Source of the DNA: Lytechinus pictus
Taxonomy: Eukaryota; Echinodermata; Echinoidea; Temnopleuroida; Toxopneustidae
Length of the DNA: 64,000 nucleotides
Direction of reading: 5' to 3'
Assembly: GCF_037042905.1 (NCBI RefSeq)
Contig: NC_087245.1
Coordinates: 28,336,001-28,400,000 of the forward strand
Shown: positions 47,507-60,252 of the stretch, one piece after another
Position numbering within the stretch: the first letter of the stretch is position 1
How the letters are laid out: every line of letters begins with the position of its first letter
Made by a program: the position numbers and the translations under genes
Notes under the pieces: generated by a model
The model's database searches: none
The model's input: only the letters and a program-made list of their open reading frames with translations
Told to the model about the DNA's origin: nothing

Positions 47507-49219
47507 ATGGAGTTGAAAGCAACTGTGATCCTTGCTATCCTGGCTGCACTTGCTATGTCAGGTAAGCCTTCAAATTTGTATTTCAATCATCTGAAGGTAT
47601 TATTACAAGATAAGATTTTGATTTTCGCAATTCATTGATAGAAATCATAACTATTTCTATTTTGTTTGTTAAAGGAGGAATAACACTTCATATCATTATC
47701 AATCACCACTGCTGTATTAATGGGGCCCCTAAACGTTCCGTGACCAAGCAAAATTTTCAATACGAGAAAGAAAGAAAAGGAGTGCAATATGATTTTATTT
47801 TTCTGAATGTAAAAATTTGTCACAAATTCAGATTTTCATTTTAGAAGGTCAAAATTTTCCCTCGCGATTTTCAAAAATAATTCCCCATACGCAAGGTTTT
47901 TATGTGTCTTTATTATTATCATTATTATTTTGGGAAGGGGGTGATTATGTCTTTGTCAAAAGTTGTAACTTGTAATTCAGTAATAATCATGATTTTCAGT
48001 ATTCTGATTTTGTTGGGGGGGTTGCTAATACACAAGAAAATTGCCTATGTCAAATGCTTTATATCCTAAAATCAGTCAAATATTTTCAAGTTTATTAAGA
48101 CTATACATGAATAGTGTCACATCGAACCAAACAAACGATGAAAATTTTATTGTTCTTATAAATTCGGACTATAAGAACTAAATCATCATAAATCTTTAAT
48201 TACATAAAATATATATGAAATATCAGACATAGCAAGATATAAGCCTAGGCTACTTATTGGTAAAATGAACATTGTAAAAAAAAAAAAATATTTAACAGAA
48301 ACATTCTTACAACAGTGTCACATCGGAAATAGTTCATATCATTGGAATCCTGAAAGGCTTAAGAAACTAATAAATTAATATAAATTATTAAGTTTTCTGT
48401 ACATTTACCTCTTTTACAGCCAATGCACGAAGAGATGATCGTGGAGGTATGGGGACTGGGAGAGAGAGGGGAGAGGGTCGTTTCGGAGGAAGGCCTGACG
48501 GAGTGCCAATGGGCGGGCCAAGGCGAGGAGGTGGTGGAGTGATGGATGGAAGGTTTGATGGCCCCGGGTTGGGGCTTGGTGCCCCTCAGATGGACCAACA
48601 AAGACAATTTGGTGGTCCGATGGGTGGTGGAAGAACATCTGACGGTCCTTTCCGTGGCTCCAGACCTGCAGGAGTTGGAAGACCTTTTTTCGGTCAAGAC
48701 GGAACCAGACGTGATGGTGGAGAAGAAGAAACCGCAGATGCCTCCAAAGAGTCCAAATCAATCTTTGATCGTTTTGGACTCGCTCCGATTTTTAGAGGAC
48801 AATCACGAGGTCGGGGTCGTCTTCAGGATCAAGGAGAAGGTCAGCATAACGACAGCAGCGAAGAGGATGGAGGTCATCGTCACCATCACCATCGCTACCA
48901 CCCCCACCATCATCACCACCGTCATAATCATACTGAAGGCCACCGCCCTCACAACAAGACGGGAGATTACCCACATCGTCATCACAACAAGACATTTGGA
49001 AGACACAACCGAACCGAGGAAGGATCTCACGGACATGATGGCCGCCGCCATCCCTTTGGCAACCGAGGACGCTGGGGATCACATGAAAGCGAGGAGGAAG
49101 AGGAGCAGCAGCAGCAGGAGTCAACAACTAGGGAAAATGCAACCCCATCTTCCCCATCGGAAGTGATAACACCATCCTCCCAACCGGAAGTGATTGAGAT
49201 TGCAATCAATGACAATTAA
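47507..49219 (+). CDS. Trf: Trf (185/333) gene, copy 4: RDD variant with internal deletion
   Basis: Exons 47507-47561 and 48420-49219, intron 858 bp, 284 residues. The leader equals copy 2. The motif after the signal peptide is RRDDRGG, so RGD is lost by one G-to-A change. Compared with copies 1-3, a 22-residue block (GDGDWDGP to KNWP) between the His-rich region and the FGRHNRTEE segment is missing in frame; other in-frame changes are loss of one Arg (RRF to RF), one added Glu (GEGQHND), FGKFP to FGN, and a shorter E5Q4 run. A GAA-to-TAA change ends the protein at NDN, 10 residues early; the old reading frame to VIGQL is still intact behind it. Mosaic loss of blocks is the known mode of variation of this family. 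Confidence 0.88.
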
Positions 49220-50126
49220 ATAGATACTAATGTCATCGGACAACTGTAAATTGTGTTTTAAAAATGACTGATACTGTAAAAATGAAGTCTTCCATATCTT
49301 TCCTCTAGTATTGACTGATAAAAATTCCTGACGATGTTTCATCGATACTCAGGCATTCATACATTTTTTTAATCATAAACAGACAAGAAAATTGAATGGA
49401 GATACAACACGTTTCATCATGAAATTGACCTTTATCATTATTGAAAGACTTGTAAAATAAACATGATAAATATTATACCAAACCCGTGTTTTCATATAGC
49501 ATTACTTTTTCATACACTACTACATAATTTTTAAACAATTACTGAAAGAGAAAAGGAGAGAATGTGATATTATGGGTTGAGATATTTTAGATTTATAAAT
49601 AGAGGGGGGGGGGTGGGTGGGGAAAAGGAGACTCCAAATAATTATTGGAGTGAGCATGGTGAAAGAAAATAGGGGAGAGAGATGCATGGGAAACTATTAT
49701 GTGTGTGAAGTGCTACAGACAGAAGCTTGAAAGGAGAAAGAGGGACGAGCCAGAGAAGCCTAGAGAACTGAAGAGAGAGAGAGTGCGATATCAATAAATA
49801 GACACATGAGAGATTGGGAGTAGAAAGATCATGAAGATAATTATATAGAGAGGAAGAGTGATGAATATATTAAAGAGTGAGAGAGAGATGGAAGGGGAAA
49901 GGATGGGGTTGTTACAATAGCAATATAATGAGGTAAATTGTTATAGTATCTACCCCCATCCCCATCGTCCCAATGCTCAAGTGATTGGATCGACGGACAT
50001 ATATTCCTTTAAAACACATCTTAAAAACATGCTCATCCCCCTCATCCTGATTATTGTTGTTAGCAACGCCTCCATCATTTTTCTCCTCAATCAATCCCTT
50101 AGCCCCTGTTTGAGTTTAGGTTATCT
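49220..50126 (+). other. Trf copy 4 3' UTR and GA-rich flank
   Basis: Same layout as after copy 1 (polyadenylation signal, poly-G at about 49605, GA-rich stretch to 49910) with scattered differences. No gene. Confidence 0.5.
49456..49461 (+). other. Polyadenylation signal, Trf copy 4
   Basis: AATAAA at the equivalent position in copy 4. Confidence 0.65.
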
Positions 50127-50309
50127 TTAAAGAGATGGCCCACCTAATGAATATTCATGACGACTGTTTTCACAAAATATTGATAAACTTTAAAATTAAA
50201 TAACTTTGTTATTTTTTTCCGATTTTTAAGAAATCTTCAGCATTTTGCTGAGTGAATTCTACTCTATTTATTAAGCTATAAATATTTTCAGCCTGGACCA
50301 CCCCTTTAA
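50127..50309. mobile_element. Deleted TTAA-type MITE in the copy 4 flank
   Basis: 183 bp bounded by TTAA, ends AAGAGATGG and CCACCCCTT. The interior (CCACCTAATGAATATTCATG onward) is the right arm of the family seen at 60253-61430; most of the left arm is missing. Confidence 0.7.
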
Positions 50310-52349
50310 GTTATTTTCCTTATTGGTTTACATTTTGTTGATTTTTCTTTTTTAGTCCCCCTATTGCTTTTAATCAAATTTTGTTTTTATTATCATATTG
50401 TATTTTGTTACTTTCACCAATATTGTATGTTTTTATTATTTAATTGATATGATTTTGTGCTTTTGTCATTATCATGTTTGATTGTATATTGTACTTTTTA
50501 TTTTTTGTGTGTATGGACCCCTACGAAAAACAGAATTTGCTGATAGAGTGTTCCATCCCACTAGTGGAAAATAAATATATACATAATACATAAAAAATGA
50601 ATGATATGAATGTAACTTACATCTGGTACATATCTCGAGGTGAGGTGAGTCATTGGCCGGTCTGCTTGGAGTTTGCCACGATTTTGTCGGAAAGAGTCCG
50701 CTCCCAGTACATGCCCGCCAAAAATTACATAGATTGCAGCTTTCTCCTATTATAGGCCTATGTAGCGAAGTGTCTGGCGTATCTAACATATTTTGGAAAT
50801 AGATCACCCAGAGTGGAACAAGATTTATGATCAGCATAGGGAATGCCAATGGTAATTGTACACAGTCTTGACAGTTGGCTGAAGACTTTCTCGCTGGAAC
50901 ACTGAGTTGCATGGGTTTACACGTACTCACCCAATACGTCTTTAATCAATCCAGGCATTCCCACTGATGCTTTTCACAAAGTAGTCTGGACTCTGGGGTG
51001 AGCAATTATAATCATTCCCCATGGAAGCTTACATCCATTTGACTTTAACTGATTTCTCTCCTTTCATCTTTAAACCCTTCTGAATACAATCTCATTAAAA
51101 TTCTCTGAGCTACTCTACTACTCTCATATATACAAAATTCCCATTAAAATTACTTCTTTTATTCTACTCCCGAACCCTCTTTACAAATTAATTTCCCAAA
51201 CTGAACATCATCCACAGCTATAGGCTAAATTTTCAATCACATACAAAAAAAGTATTAATACCCTACAAAGATCTGAAGTTCATTAACTTGGTTACCAGCA
51301 AAACCGAAATTCTTTTCTTGAATGCTAGCATTGACTCTCCAATTCAATCTTAACTAAGCCAGTCAACTTAACCCTACATACACTCTAAAAATATTGAGTA
51401 AAATTGCTCCATGAGGGTAATTATGTGTCCAACCAACATTGGGCATTTCTTTTGGGCATTTCTATTTATTCAGTGTGATGACTGAAAATGTTGCCCATTC
51501 TAAATAACCATACTGGCTTCCCACATTGAGTAAAATACTGCCTTACATCGATTGGGCACATATTATTTGTGATGCCCGGGCACCATGGCCCTGCGAAGCG
51601 GGGGGGGGGGGGGGGGGTCGGGGAGTGCTGAAGCACCCCAAAAATATAGTTGGGGATTCTGCGTGTACAATTTTCCATAGGCAGCACCCCCAGGTATTCT
51701 GAAAGATGTGTAAAATTGGGAAAAAGGTAACCAAGAAGACCTTCATTTTGTAGTGAAACCCCCTTATTTTTGCTTTTCAAATTTACATCAGCACCCCTGT
51801 CAAAAATCGTTCCCAGGGCCCTGCCGGGCACGCGGTTACGTAATAACGCAACATTATGTAAGTACATGTCAGACCAAAAATAAAAACTTAATATTTACAA
51901 AGTCAATACAAAATCTCTTTCATCTAAAATTCACAAATGAGTGAACATTCTCACTTGATTGTCAATAGTCATTTAAAATGATACTATTTATGACTTGAAT
52001 AATGTCACGGATGATATTTGTCGAAAAAAAAACAATAAAAGATTGAAAAAACAAAGAAATAAATATGAAAAATAATTTCATTAGCGTAATTTTTGGCTTG
52101 TAGTTGTGAGGAATGCCACAAAGAATATTTTCACAAAAAATTAGCTTTCTAGGAGTGAGTTAGAGCAAAGAGTATGATTAATAAATAATTCATATAAAAA
52201 GAAATATATGATAATTTATTTACGTATATGCAGTGGTGTAGATTATGTCATCCTCTACCTTCGTGCTGTTTTCGTCGTGATCGCTCGATCCGCGGCGCCG
52301 AGATCTTAAGGGGGGCTCTACAGGATATCCGAAGTTGACGTAATACCAC
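50310..52349. other. Intergenic DNA after Trf copy 4
   Basis: Homologous to 26002-26270 plus 29396-31128 without the LINE and SINE, so it represents the pre-insertion state. It has a long poly-G run (51600-51617). No gene. Confidence 0.5.
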
Positions 52350-54844
52350 CCGACATGGGCGGAAATCCCAGGGGGGACAGGGGAAGCGCCCCCCTTCCAT
52401 TTTGGAAAGGGGGGGGGGACATAATATCAAATGTCCCCCCTACTATTTGTGGTCTTTTATTATAGAAAAAATAAATAATTCAAAATCGAAGTTATACACA
52501 TGTATCCTCGAATTTCGAAATATATATAAACAAATAGTTTTTGTTTTAAGAACTTGGTTAGGAAAAGAAAAGGCATACCGGCCCGATAATTCTCGAACTC
52601 GCATCTAGCCCTATATGCCAGCCAAAGAGTAATGACATTAATGACATCGATGGCCATTGTCAATTTCATAACTAATAAAAATGAAAATCGCCCCTGGATA
52701 CTTATAAGTAAATTTAGTGCATAGATAGTAGACGAGAATGTTCCATACCCCGTAAAAACATACCCTTGTTAAACCAATTCATTATCCCTTTATTCCAAAT
52801 TTACTTGGAATATATTTTCATAGTTCGCGTACTCAGTAAAAAGAATAGTTTTCATGAGTTATGATTAATCCTTCGCAGTGAATTTTGACTATGTTTAATC
52901 CCCCAAATTTTTTTTAGATACTCTATTAACGAGACTTTTATATTCCATTTTATACAAAATTCTTGCCGTGGGAGGGGTCATCATAGGTAGATCAAGGGGG
53001 CGAAGCGGCGGCCCACCCCCTATTGGCGGCGCAAAATAGGAAAGTGAGGAGAAAATTAAGAAAGATATGACGAGGAAGAAAATCAAATGATGGAAGGGGA
53101 GGGGAATAATTAAAAAAAAAAAAGAATTTCAGGTCATAGTATAAAAATACAAAAATTCGCTCTCGCTTTGGCATAATACACAGCCATCTCTTTATTTCAA
53201 AACGTGCTTAATTTTTTTTTACTTTTTAGATCGAAATATATAAACTCAAATTATTTATTTAGGAAGATATCCGTCTTTTCATAATTTGTAGGTTTAAATC
53301 TTTAAAAAAGCTCACGCTTTGCGCTCGCATTGCTTATTAGGATAAACTGCTTGTTCTTTATTTCAAAAGTGCTTGAAAGATCCAGTTTTCAGATCTGAAT
53401 ATAAAAAAATTATTTCGCGCTTCGCGCTCGCATCAGTAATATGGTTGAGTCAGATACTATCCTGTTTATTGCTATAAGGTAAAAGAAGATGACTTTTTTG
53501 GTCGGAAAAAAATAATATAGGATACGCTTCGCGCTCACATTAATTAAAATTTAGTTAGATAGCTACCATGTCCTTGATTTTAAAGTATGCTAATAATACA
53601 AATTTTTAGGCCAGAAATGACATATCTTCAGCACACACTTCGCGCTCGAATCTGATATTTTCTAGTTAAATTCCTATCCTGTTCATGATTTGAAAATCTG
53701 TTACGATTGTCCAGTTTTTAGGTTGGAAAATACAAACTTAGGCTCGCGCTTCGCGCCCGCATTAATTGTTTAGATTCCTATCTTGTTCATAATATAAAAA
53801 AAATACTAAGAATGTCCAGTATTTAGGTTGGGAAATCAAAAACTTTCACCCCTTGCTTCGCGGTCGCATTGTTTAGATTCCTATCCTGTTCATAATTTTT
53901 TTTTAAGTACTAAGAATGTCTAGTTTTTAGGTTGGAAAATCAAAAACTTTCAGCTCGCGCTTCGCGCTCGCATTAATTGATTAGTTCCTATCCTGTTCAT
54001 ATTATTTTTAAGATGCTATGAATGTCCAGTTTTTAGGTTGGAAAATAAAAAACCTTCAGCTCGCGCTGGCATTCATTCTTTAGATTCATATTCCGTTCAT
54101 TATTAAGTGCTAAGAATATCCAGTTTTTAGATTGGAAAATTAAAAACTTTCAGCTCGCGCTTCCCGCTCGCATTAATTGTTTAGATTCATATCCTGTTCA
54201 TATTCTTTTTAAAGTGCTATGAATGTCCAGTTTTTAGGTTGGAAAATCAAAAACTTTCAGCTCGCGCTCGCATTCATTCTTTACATTCATATTCCGTTCA
54301 TTATTAAGTGCTAAGAATGTCCAGTTTTTAGGTTGGAAAATCAAAAACTTTCAGCTCGCGCTTCCCGCTCGCATTAATTGTTTAGATTCATATTCTTTTT
54401 AAAATGCTATGAATGTCCAGTATTTAGGTTGGAAAATCAAAAATTTTCAGCTCGCGCTCGCGTCTATTGTTTAGTTAAATTCCTATCCTGTTCAGGATTT
54501 GAAAAAGTGTTACGAATGTCTAGTTTGGAAATCAAATACTTTCAGCTCGCGCTTGCATTAATGGTTTAGGTAGGTTCGAATCTAGTTCATGGTCACAAAT
54601 AATGTTCAGAATGTTCAATTTTCAGGTCACAATTTATGAAATATCAACATATTAGGGCTCGCGCTTCGCGCTCGCATTATTTATTGAGGCCTTTCATATT
54701 TAGTTAGGAATACCTACCCTCTTCGAAATATATATATAAATATATATATATGTATGTGTGTGTTTGTTTGAGTTAGTAATTCTGTAGAACATAAAAACGG
54801 AAAACTCAATTGTGTCCCACCTACCTTCAAGGAGAGATTTCCGC
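52350..54844. mobile_element. Composite repeat block between Trf copies 4 and 5
   Basis: Second copy of the block at 43273-47025, lacking both hAT-like insertions. It starts with a truncated piece of GGGCGGAAATCCCAGGGGGG type, followed by TACTATTTGTGGTC. Confidence 0.7.
53310..54690. repeat. GCTCGCGCTTCGCGCTCGCAT tandem array, copy 2
   Basis: Equivalent to 45660-46860 but with extra repeats: two adjacent units near 54180-54370 duplicate their neighbours. Confidence 0.75.
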
Positions 54845-55130
54845 TCATGCCACTCGGTACCATGCACTCTCTTAAACAATAAGCAATAAATTTATGCAAA
54901 TGAAAGTTGACCAGGTCTGATCATGGTTTGATATTGAAAAGAGCAACCAGGTGAGCATTTCATGAAACAATAAAGTCAGTGATTTCCACTGACAAGTGTT
55001 ATAAGCTACTGAAATCCTTGCATCTGATTGGCTTAGAGCAAATTTGTCAAGGGAAAAACCATTGACAACGTACCTTCATGAAACGTTCCCCCGGTAAATA
55101 ACAAACTAAAAAAGCAATAAAATGATTCAA

Positions 55131-55206
55131 CCAGGTAATACCTGGAAAAGCCGGTCACGGTTTGGTACGAGGGCGGTTCTCGTCAGGGAGTGAAAGTGTA
55201 TAAATA
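55131..55206 (+). promoter_or_regulatory. Trf copy 5 core promoter: dyad plus TATA box
   Basis: Dyad at 55131-55145 and TATAAATA at 55199-55206; octamer ATGCAAAT at 54894-54901. Upstream homology ends near 54845. Confidence 0.7.
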
Positions 55207-55327
55207 CAGTGAGCTATAACATAATTTAATCAGGTTTGGAGCTGATCTTGTCATCCTGATAAGCTATCAATTTACACGGAAAGAATTCAAACTTGCGGGA
55301 CTGGAGTGATACCCCCAATACGTCAAC

Positions 55328-57097
55328 ATGGAGTTGAAAGCAACTGTGATCCTTGCTATCCTGGCTACACTTGCTGTGTCAGGTAAGCCTTCATATTTGT
55401 ATTTCAATCATCTGAAGGTATTATTACAAGATAATATTTTGATTTTCGCAATTCATTGATAGAAATCATAACTATTTCTATTTTGTTTGTTAAAGGAGGA
55501 ATAACACTTTATATCATTATCAATCACCACTGCTGTATTAATGGGGCACCTAAACGTTCCGTGACCATGCAAAATTTTCAATACGAGAAAGAAAGAAAAG
55601 GAGTGCAATATGATTTTATTTTCTAAATGTAAAAATCTGTAACAAATTCAAATTTTCATTTTAGAAGGTCAAAATTTTCCCTCGCGATTTTCAAAAATAA
55701 TTCCCCATACGCAAGGTTTTTATGTGTCATTATTATCATTATTATTTTGGGAAGGGGGTGATTATGTCTTTGTCAAAAGTTGTAACTTGTAATTCAACAA
55801 TAATCATGATTTTCAGTATTCTGATTTTGTTGGGGGCGTTGCTAATACAAAAGAAAATTGCCTATGTCAAATGGTTTATATCCTAAAATCTGTCAAATAT
55901 CTTCAAGTTTAATATGACTATACATGAATAGTGTCACATCGAACCAAACAAACGATGAAAATCTTATTGTTCTTATAAATTCGGACTATAAGAACTAAAT
56001 CATCATAAATCTTTAATTACATAAAATCTATATGAAATATCAGACATAGCAAGATATAGTTCTAGGCTACTTATTGGTAAAATGAACATTGTAAAAAAAT
56101 ATATATTTAACAGAAACATTCTTACAACAGTGTCACATCGGAAATAGTTCATATCATTGGAATCCTGAAAGGCTTAAGAAACTAATAAATTAATAGAAAT
56201 TATTAAGTTTTCTGTACATTTTCCTCTTTTACAGCCAATGCACGAAGAGATGATCGTGGAGGTATGGGGACTGGGAGAGAGAGGGGAGAGGGTCGTTTCG
56301 GAGGAAGGCCTGACGGAGTGCCAATGGGCGGGCCAAGGCGAGGAGATGGTGGAGTGATGGATGGAAGGAGGTTTGATGGCCCCAGGTTGGGGCTTGGTGC
56401 CCCTCAGATGGACCAACGAAGACAATTTGGTGGTCCGATGGGTGGTGGAAGAAGATCTGACGGTCCTTTCCGTGGCTCCAGACCTGAAGGAGTTGGAAGA
56501 CCTTTCTTCGGTCAAGACGGAACCAGACGTGATGGTGGAGAAGAAGAAACCGCAGATGCCTCCAAAGAGTCCAAATCAATCTTTGATCGTTTTGGACTGG
56601 CTCCGATTTCTAGAGGACAATCACGAGGTCGGGGTCGTCTTCAGGATCAAGGAGAAGGTCAGCATAACGACAGCAGCGAAGAGGATGGAGGTCATCGTCA
56701 CCATCGCTACCACCCCCACCATCATCACCACCGTCATAATCATACTGAAGGCCACCGCCCTCACAACAAGACGGGAGATTACCCACATCGTCATCACAAC
56801 AAGACCGGAGACGGGGATTGGGACAGACCAAGATTTCAGATGAGGCCTTTCCGGTTCTTCAAAAACTTGCCATTTGGAAGACACAACCGATCCGAGGAAG
56901 GATCTCACGGACATGATGGCCGCCACCATCCCTTTGGCAACCGAGGACGCTGGGGATCACATGAAAGCGAGGAGGAAGAGGAGCAGCAGCAGCAGGAGTC
57001 AACAACTAGGGAAAATGCAACCCCATCTTCCCCATCAGAAGTGATAACACCATCCTCCCAACCGGAAGTGATTGAGATTGCAATCAATGACAATTAA
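55328..57097 (+). CDS. Trf: Trf (185/333) gene, copy 5: RDD variant, full central region
   Basis: Exons 55328-55382 and 56235-57097, intron 852 bp, 305 residues. The leader ends ILATLAVS, differing from the others at two positions. It shares with copy 4 the RDD in place of RGD, the extra Glu in GEGQHND, the FGN junction, the E5Q4 run and the early stop after NDN, but retains the 22-residue block missing in copy 4. It is shorter by two His in the His-rich region (HRHHRYHP instead of HRHHHHRYHP), and has NRS instead of NRT. Copies 4 and 5 thus form one lineage distinct from copies 1-3. Confidence 0.88.
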
Positions 57098-58680
57098 ATA
57101 GATACTAATGTCACCGGACAACTGTAAATTGTGTTTTAAAAATGACTAATACTGTAAAAATGAAGTCTTCCATATCTTTCCTCTAGTATTGACTGATAAC
57201 CTGACGATGTTTCATCGATTCTCAGGTATCTATATATTTTTTAATCATAAACAGACAAGAAAATTGAATGGAGATACAAAACGTTTCATCATGAAATTGA
57301 CCTTTATCATTATTGAAAGACTTGTAAAATAAACATGATAAATATCATACCAAACTCATGTTCTTTCATAGCATGTTTACTATTTCATACACTTCTAGAT
57401 ATTTTTTAAATAATTACTGAAAGAGAAAAGGAGAGAATGTGATATTATGGGTTGAGATATTTTAGATTTATATAGAGAGGGGGGGGGGGGTGGGTGGGGA
57501 AAAGGAGACTCCAAATAATTATTCGAGTGAGCATGGTGAAAGAAAATAGGGGAGAGAGATGCATGGGGAAACTATTATGTGTGTGAAGTGCTACAGACAG
57601 AAGCTTGAAAGGAGAAAGAGGGACGAGCCAGAAAAGCCTAGAGAACTGAAGAGAGAGAGTGCGATATCAATAAATAGACACATGAGAGATTGGGAGTAGA
57701 AAGATCATGAAGATATATAGAGAGGAAGAGTGATGGATATATTGAAGAGTGAGAGAGAGATGGAAGGGGAAAGGATGGGGTTGTTACTATAGCAATATAA
57801 TGAGGTAAATTGTTACAGTATCTACCCCCATCCCCATCGTCCCAATGCTCAAGTGATCGGATCGACGGCCATATATTCCTTTAAAACACATCTTAAAAAC
57901 ATGGTCATCCCCCCTCATCCTGATTATTGATGTTAGCAACGCCTCCATCATTTCCCTCCTCAATCAATCCCTTAGCCCCTGCTTGAGTTTAGGTTATCTT
58001 TAAGTTATTTTCCTTATTGTTTTACATTTTGTTAGTTTTTTTTTAAATCCCCCTATTGCTTTTAATCATACTTTGTTTTTATTATCATATTGTATTTTGT
58101 TGATTTCACCAATATTGTATGTTTTTATGATTTGATTCATATGATTTTGTGCTTTTGTCATTACCATGTTTGATTGTGTATTGTACTTTTTATTTTGTGT
58201 GTTTATGGACCCCTACGAAAAACAGCATTTGCTGATAGAGTGTTCCATCCCACTCGTGGAAAATAAATATATAAATAAATACATAAAAAATAAATGATAT
58301 GAATGTAACTTACATCTGGTACATATCTCGAGGTGGGGTGAGTCATTGGCCGGTCTGCTTGGAGTTTGCCACGATGTTGTCGGAAAGAGTCCGCTCCCAG
58401 TACATGCCCGCCAGAATTACATAGATTGCAGCTTTCTCCTATATATAGGCCTATGTAGGGATGTGTCTGGCGTATTTAACACCTTTTGGAAATAGATCAC
58501 CCAGAGTGGAACAAGATTTATAATCAGCATATAGGGAATGTCAATGGTAATTGTACACAGGCTTGACAGTTGGCTGAAGACTTTCTCGCTGGAACACTGA
58601 GTTGCATGGGTTTACACGTACTCACCCAATACGTCTTTAATTATTCCAGGCATTCCCACTGATGCTTTTCACAAAGTAGT
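57098..58680 (+). other. Trf copy 5 3' UTR, GA-rich flank and intergenic DNA
   Basis: Same layout as the other copies; the TTAA site near 57999 is empty (TCTTTAAGTTATT). No gene. Confidence 0.5.
57328..57333 (+). other. Polyadenylation signal, Trf copy 5
   Basis: AATAAA at the equivalent position in copy 5. Confidence 0.65.
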
Positions 58681-58683
58681 CTG

Positions 58684-58994
58684 GGGCCGATTGCACGAAA
58701 GGGTCTTTCCAAGGACCGTCTTTCGTGTCGCCCATCTTTTATGATGCGCTATAAGCGGGGTGTTTCTGAAATTTATGATAAACAAATAAAATTCGTAAGC
58801 TTGCTTTTAAATCAAATTTTATACAATTTCATGAGATATCACATCATTTTATAAACAAATATTTTGTTTATTTTAACGGACAAATAAAATATATTTGCAG
58901 ATAATTTATTTGAAATGCGTTTTACATGGCGTATCATAAAAGATGGGCGACACGAAAGACGGTCCTTGGAAAGACCCTTTCGTGCAATCGGCCC
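58684..58994. mobile_element. Perfect-ended hairpin MITE in the copy 5 flank
   Basis: 311 bp. Arms of about 65 bases starting GGGCCGATTGCACGAAAGGG are nearly exact reverse complements, and the element is flanked by CTG on both sides. The same site in the flanks of copies 1, 2, 4 and in the DNA before copy 6 reads AGTCTGGACTC without it, so the insertion is young. Confidence 0.85.
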
Positions 58995-59818
58995 CTGGAC
59001 TCTGGGGTGAGCAATTATAATCATTCCCCATGGAAGCTTACATCCATTTGACTTTAACTTATTTCTCTCATTTCATCTTTAAACCCTTCTGAATACAATC
59101 TCATTAAAATTCTCTGAGCTACTCCACTACTCTCATATATACAAAATTCCCATTAAAATTACTTCTTTTATTCTACTCCCGAACCCTCTTTACAAATTAA
59201 TTTCCCAAACTGAACATCATCCACAGCTATAGGCTACATTATCAATCACATACAAAACAAACAGTATTAAGTACCCTACAAAGATCTGAAGTTTATTAAC
59301 TTGGTTACCAGCAAAACCGAAATTCTTTTCTTAAATGCTAATATTAACTCTCCCATCCAATCTTAACTAAGCCAGTCAACTTAACCCTATATACACTTTA
59401 AAAGTATTGTGTAAAATTGCTCCATGAGGGTGATTATGTGTCAAACCAACATTGGGTATTTCTTTTGGGCATTTTTATCTATTCAGTGTGATGACTGAAA
59501 ATTTTGCCCATTCTAAATAACCATACTGGCTTCCCACATTGAGTAAAATACTGCCCCACATTGATTGGGCACATATTATTTGTGATGCCCGGGCACCAAG
59601 TCCCTGGGAAGCGGGGGTGGGGGTCGGGGAGTGCTGAAGCACCCCAAAAATATAGTTGGGGATTCTGCGTGTACTATTTTCCATAGGCAGCACCCCCAGG
59701 TATTCTGAAAGATGTGTAAAATTGGGAAAAAGGGTAACCAAAAAGACCTTCATTTTGTAGTGAAACCCCCTTATTTTTGCTTTTCAAATTAACATCAGCA
59801 CCCCCAGTCAAAAATCGT

Positions 59819-60252
59819 ACACTACTAGATAATTTTTACATAATTACTGAAAGAGAAAAGGAGAGAATGTGATATTATGGGTTGAGATATTTGAAGAGAG
59901 AGAGAGAGAGTGCGATATCAATAAATAGACACATGAGAGATTGGGAGTAGAAAGATCATTAATATAATTATATAGAGAGGAAGAGTGATGAATATATTAA
60001 AGAGTGAGAAAGAGATGGAAGGGGAAGGATGGGGTTGTTACTATAGCAATATAATGAGGTAAATTGTTACAGTATCTACCCCCGTCCCCATCGTCTCAAT
60101 GCTCAAGTGATTGGATCGACGGACATATATTCCTTAAAAACACATCTTAAAAACATGCTCATATCCCTCATCCTGATTATTGTTGTTAGCAACGCCTCCA
60201 TCATTTTTCTCCTCAATCAATCCCTTAGCCCCTGCTTGAGTTTAGGTTATCT
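59819..60252 (+). repeat. Orphan Trf 3' flank segment
   Basis: The sequence jumps at about 59819 (AAAATCGT then ACACTACTAG) from the distal intergenic part back to a Trf 3' flank resembling that of copy 4, itself internally shortened at 59891. No Trf coding exon precedes it. Confidence 0.7.
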
